Shown one piece after another: positions 62,686-64,000 of a stretch of 64,000 nt of DNA. The notes under the pieces were generated by a model. The model ran no database searches. It had not been told where the DNA came from and saw only the letters and a list, made by a program, of their open reading frames with translations. The translations under genes were made by a program, and so were the position numbers. Origin of the DNA: Streptomyces sp. Q6 (lineage in GTDB: Bacteria; Actinomycetota; Actinomycetes; Streptomycetales; Streptomycetaceae); assembly GCF_036967205.1 (NCBI RefSeq), contig NZ_CP146022.1:62001-126000 (forward strand), read 5' to 3'. The first letter of the stretch is position 1; every line of letters starts with the position of its first letter.

Positions 62686-63149
62686 CGGGTCCGAATCCCG
62701 TAGATCGCGGCAAGAAGGGGTCAAAGATCCACTTGATCACCGAGCGATCCGATCTGGCCCTCTCAATCGGGATCTCCACCGCAAACACCCACGACAGCCA
62801 GGGACTTGAGCCCCTCGTGCGCGGCATCACGCCCGTTCGCTCACGCCGTGGACCGCGGCGGCGAAAGCCTGCCAAGCTCCATGGCGACAAGGGGTATGAC
62901 TACGACCACCTGCGCTGGTGGCTGCGCTCGCGGAACATCACCCCGCGCATCGCGCGCAAGGGCGTCGAGTCCTCACAGCGCCTGGGCCGTCATCGCTGGA
63001 CCGTGGAGCGGACGGTCGCTTGGCTTGCCGGATGCCGCCGCGTGCACCGTCGGTACGAACGCAAGGCCGGACACTTCCTCGCCTTCACCGGCATCGCCGC
63101 CGCTCTGATCTGCTACCGCAGACTTGCGAAGGTCCTCAACTCGATGTGA
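62553..63149 (+). CDS. IS5-type transposase, OrfB part
   Basis: The frame supplies the rest of the DDE transposase from about 62680: GKKGSKIHLITERSDLALSI, LHGDKGYDYDHLRWWLRSRN with the second Asp, and GRHRWTVERTVAWLAGCRRV with the Glu. The first ~40 codons overlap OrfA out of frame and need not be translated. Production likely needs the -1 frameshift at the G run near 62674. Confidence 0.75.
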   Translation: MEPGSGMGQALPPGAGRTRRTWSVGLVPVRDRLGEHAGNERGDLTGPNPVDRGKKGSKIHLITERSDLALSIGISTANTHDSQGLEPLVRGITPVRSRRGPRRRKPAKLHGDKGYDYDHLRWWLRSRNITPRIARKGVESSQRLGRHRWTVERTVAWLAGCRRVHRRYERKAGHFLAFTGIAAALICYRRLAKVLNSM

Positions 63150-63222
63150 TCCATAATGTACGGCCCTATATGGCGCGGCCCAACTCAGTTGACCGCACCG
63201 CGTACACACTGTCGAGGAACTC

Positions 63223-63822
63223 ATGACTGACTATCTGGCTGCCGTGATGGAGATGCTCGGCCCGGCCCAGAACCGCTACGCGGACCCGGCTGCCTGGGAC
63301 CGTCTCCACGCAGAACTCGACACAGAGCTTCCGCCCGACTACCGGGCGCTCGTGGACGCCTTCGCCCCCATTCAGATCAACGGTCATCTGTACCTTTCCC
63401 ACCCGGCGACCGAGCGATGGAACCTGGGCCAGGACATCCACAACAAAGTCGAGGCGTGGTCCGAGGCGCCGTGGGACGACCTCGATCTCGACGCGGATGA
63501 GGACCCCCGCCAGCTCTTCGGACTCGACGAGCTGAGCTTTGGCACCCGCAACGGGCTGTGGCCCATCGCGAGCACCGACCGAGGCGAGACCATCTTCCTG
63601 CTCGCTGCCCCTGAGGCTCCGCGGCTTCTGGTGAACTATGACGAAACCTGGGCAGAGCACCACATGAGCTTCGCGGAATGGCTCTACCGCTACCTCATCG
63701 GCGAAGACATGAGCGGGCCTAACAGCGCAGCCTTTTACCCCGGCCCCGTGCAGTTGCGGCACCTTCCGATGTCCACTGACGAACGCCCCGAACCTTGGTA
63801 CGGCCCAGACCGCGGCATGTGA
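63223..63822 (+). CDS. SMI1/KNR4 (SUKH) family protein
   Basis: The 199-residue SMI1/KNR4-type protein has LDTELPPDYRALVDAFAPIQ, LYLSHPATERWNLGQDIH, GLWPIASTDRGETIFLLAAP and a WLYRYLIGE C-terminal block. In bacteria these mostly act as immunity proteins against toxins of polymorphic or contact systems. GAGGA precedes the ATG. It lies between the IS transposase and an IS-end-like sequence at 63.86 kb, with no toxin visible. Confidence 0.8.
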   Translation: MTDYLAAVMEMLGPAQNRYADPAAWDRLHAELDTELPPDYRALVDAFAPIQINGHLYLSHPATERWNLGQDIHNKVEAWSEAPWDDLDLDADEDPRQLFGLDELSFGTRNGLWPIASTDRGETIFLLAAPEAPRLLVNYDETWAEHHMSFAEWLYRYLIGEDMSGPNSAAFYPGPVQLRHLPMSTDERPEPWYGPDRGM

Positions 63823-63886
63823 GAGGCCACCGCTCTCTTTACAGCGGCAACCTAATGAGATCACTTCTTAGACGCGAGGCGATCGC

Positions 63887-64000
63887 ATGATCCGCCGGGC
63901 AGAATCCAGGACCGGCATCGCCTGGATCAGCACGGGAACGGGCCCGATGCTGCCCGTCAACGCAGCCTGCCGCCCGGCGCCGGCTCATGTCCTCTCCACC
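63887..64000 (+). CDS. Possible gene start at the right edge (partial)
   Basis: An ATG at 63887 opens a frame (IRRAESRTGIAWISTGTGPM) that runs to the window end. GAGGCGA lies upstream. Only 38 codons are visible, so it may be spurious. Confidence 0.25.
   Translation, partial: MIRRAESRTGIAWISTGTGPMLPVNAACRPAPAHVLST

Larger units (their letters stand above)
62289..63192. mobile_element. IS5-type insertion sequence with split transposase; right end unresolved
   Basis: The left end is probably at GAGATCGTCTCA (62289). Two possible right ends exist: TCAACTGACTTG (62299) has an 11/12 inverse match at 63181-63192, and a GAGATCACTTC sequence at 63856 resembles another IS end. The given end takes the first option. 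The two transposase frames overlap as in IS427-group elements. Confidence 0.6.

Overview
The window looks like a chromosomal stretch of a Streptomyces. The signs are very high GC with GC-rich third codon positions, many GTG starts, dense ATGA/GTGA stop-start overlaps, an initiator tRNA with a C1-U72 mismatch, and many families typical of Streptomyces (IclR and ECF regulators, DUF6193, Asp23 loci, DGPF/ECF42 pairs, IS5-type elements). All calls come from reading the sequence; no database search was run.

Region 1 (1-21.2 kb) is a catabolic island for an aromatic or aromatic-acid substrate. It holds an uptake lipoprotein, an MFS carrier, two IclR regulators, CoA-activating and beta-oxidation-like enzymes, a CoA ligase, a Rieske oxygenase with its own ferredoxin reductase and 7Fe ferredoxin, an MhpB-type extradiol dioxygenase, a meta-cleavage hydrolase, and the lower pathway MhpD, MhpF and MhpE. 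The inferred flow is ring hydroxylation, ring opening, C-C hydrolysis, and then pyruvate plus acetyl-CoA. A palindrome-like 17-18 bp sequence recurs in its promoter gaps and is a candidate IclR operator.

Region 2 (21.2-29.5 kb) is a lipid-modifying operon (FAD oxidoreductase, DUF1365, two cyclopropane-synthase-like methyltransferases, DUF1295). It faces an ECF sigma / RskA-type anti-sigma pair, in the gene order of the mycobacterial SigK locus. The operon and the sigma gene carry the same promoter (CCAATCC-N15-CCGNAATACC), which also fixes the sigma start codon.

Region 3 (29.5-35.6 kb) is an envelope-stress locus: YihY, Asp23/DUF2273/DUF6286 proteins, and a sigma factor coupled to a zinc-finger/Asp23-like protein. 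Region 4 (35.6-48 kb) is accessory and partly decayed: ISL3 transposase remnants, a truncated ATP-grasp gene, small immunity-like genes (one Imm21-like), a lipoprotein, a phospholipase D, a DUF218 protein, a DUF6193 protein, and an intact IS5-type element with a coupled second ORF.

Region 5 (48-61.9 kb) holds a sulfite-oxidase-like enzyme, secreted proteins, tRNA-fMet, an ECF42/DGPF pair, an L,D-transpeptidase, stress and redox proteins, an HxlR regulator, and a coupled three-gene operon. That operon encodes a 133-aa protein made of five 23-residue repeats, a JmjC/cupin oxygenase and a sucrase-ferredoxin-like Fe-S protein. It is the best candidate here for an undescribed system: a repetitive peptide with its own hydroxylase and redox partner. 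Region 6 (62.3-64 kb) is an IS5-type element with a probable -1 frameshift, followed by a SMI1/KNR4 immunity-type gene.
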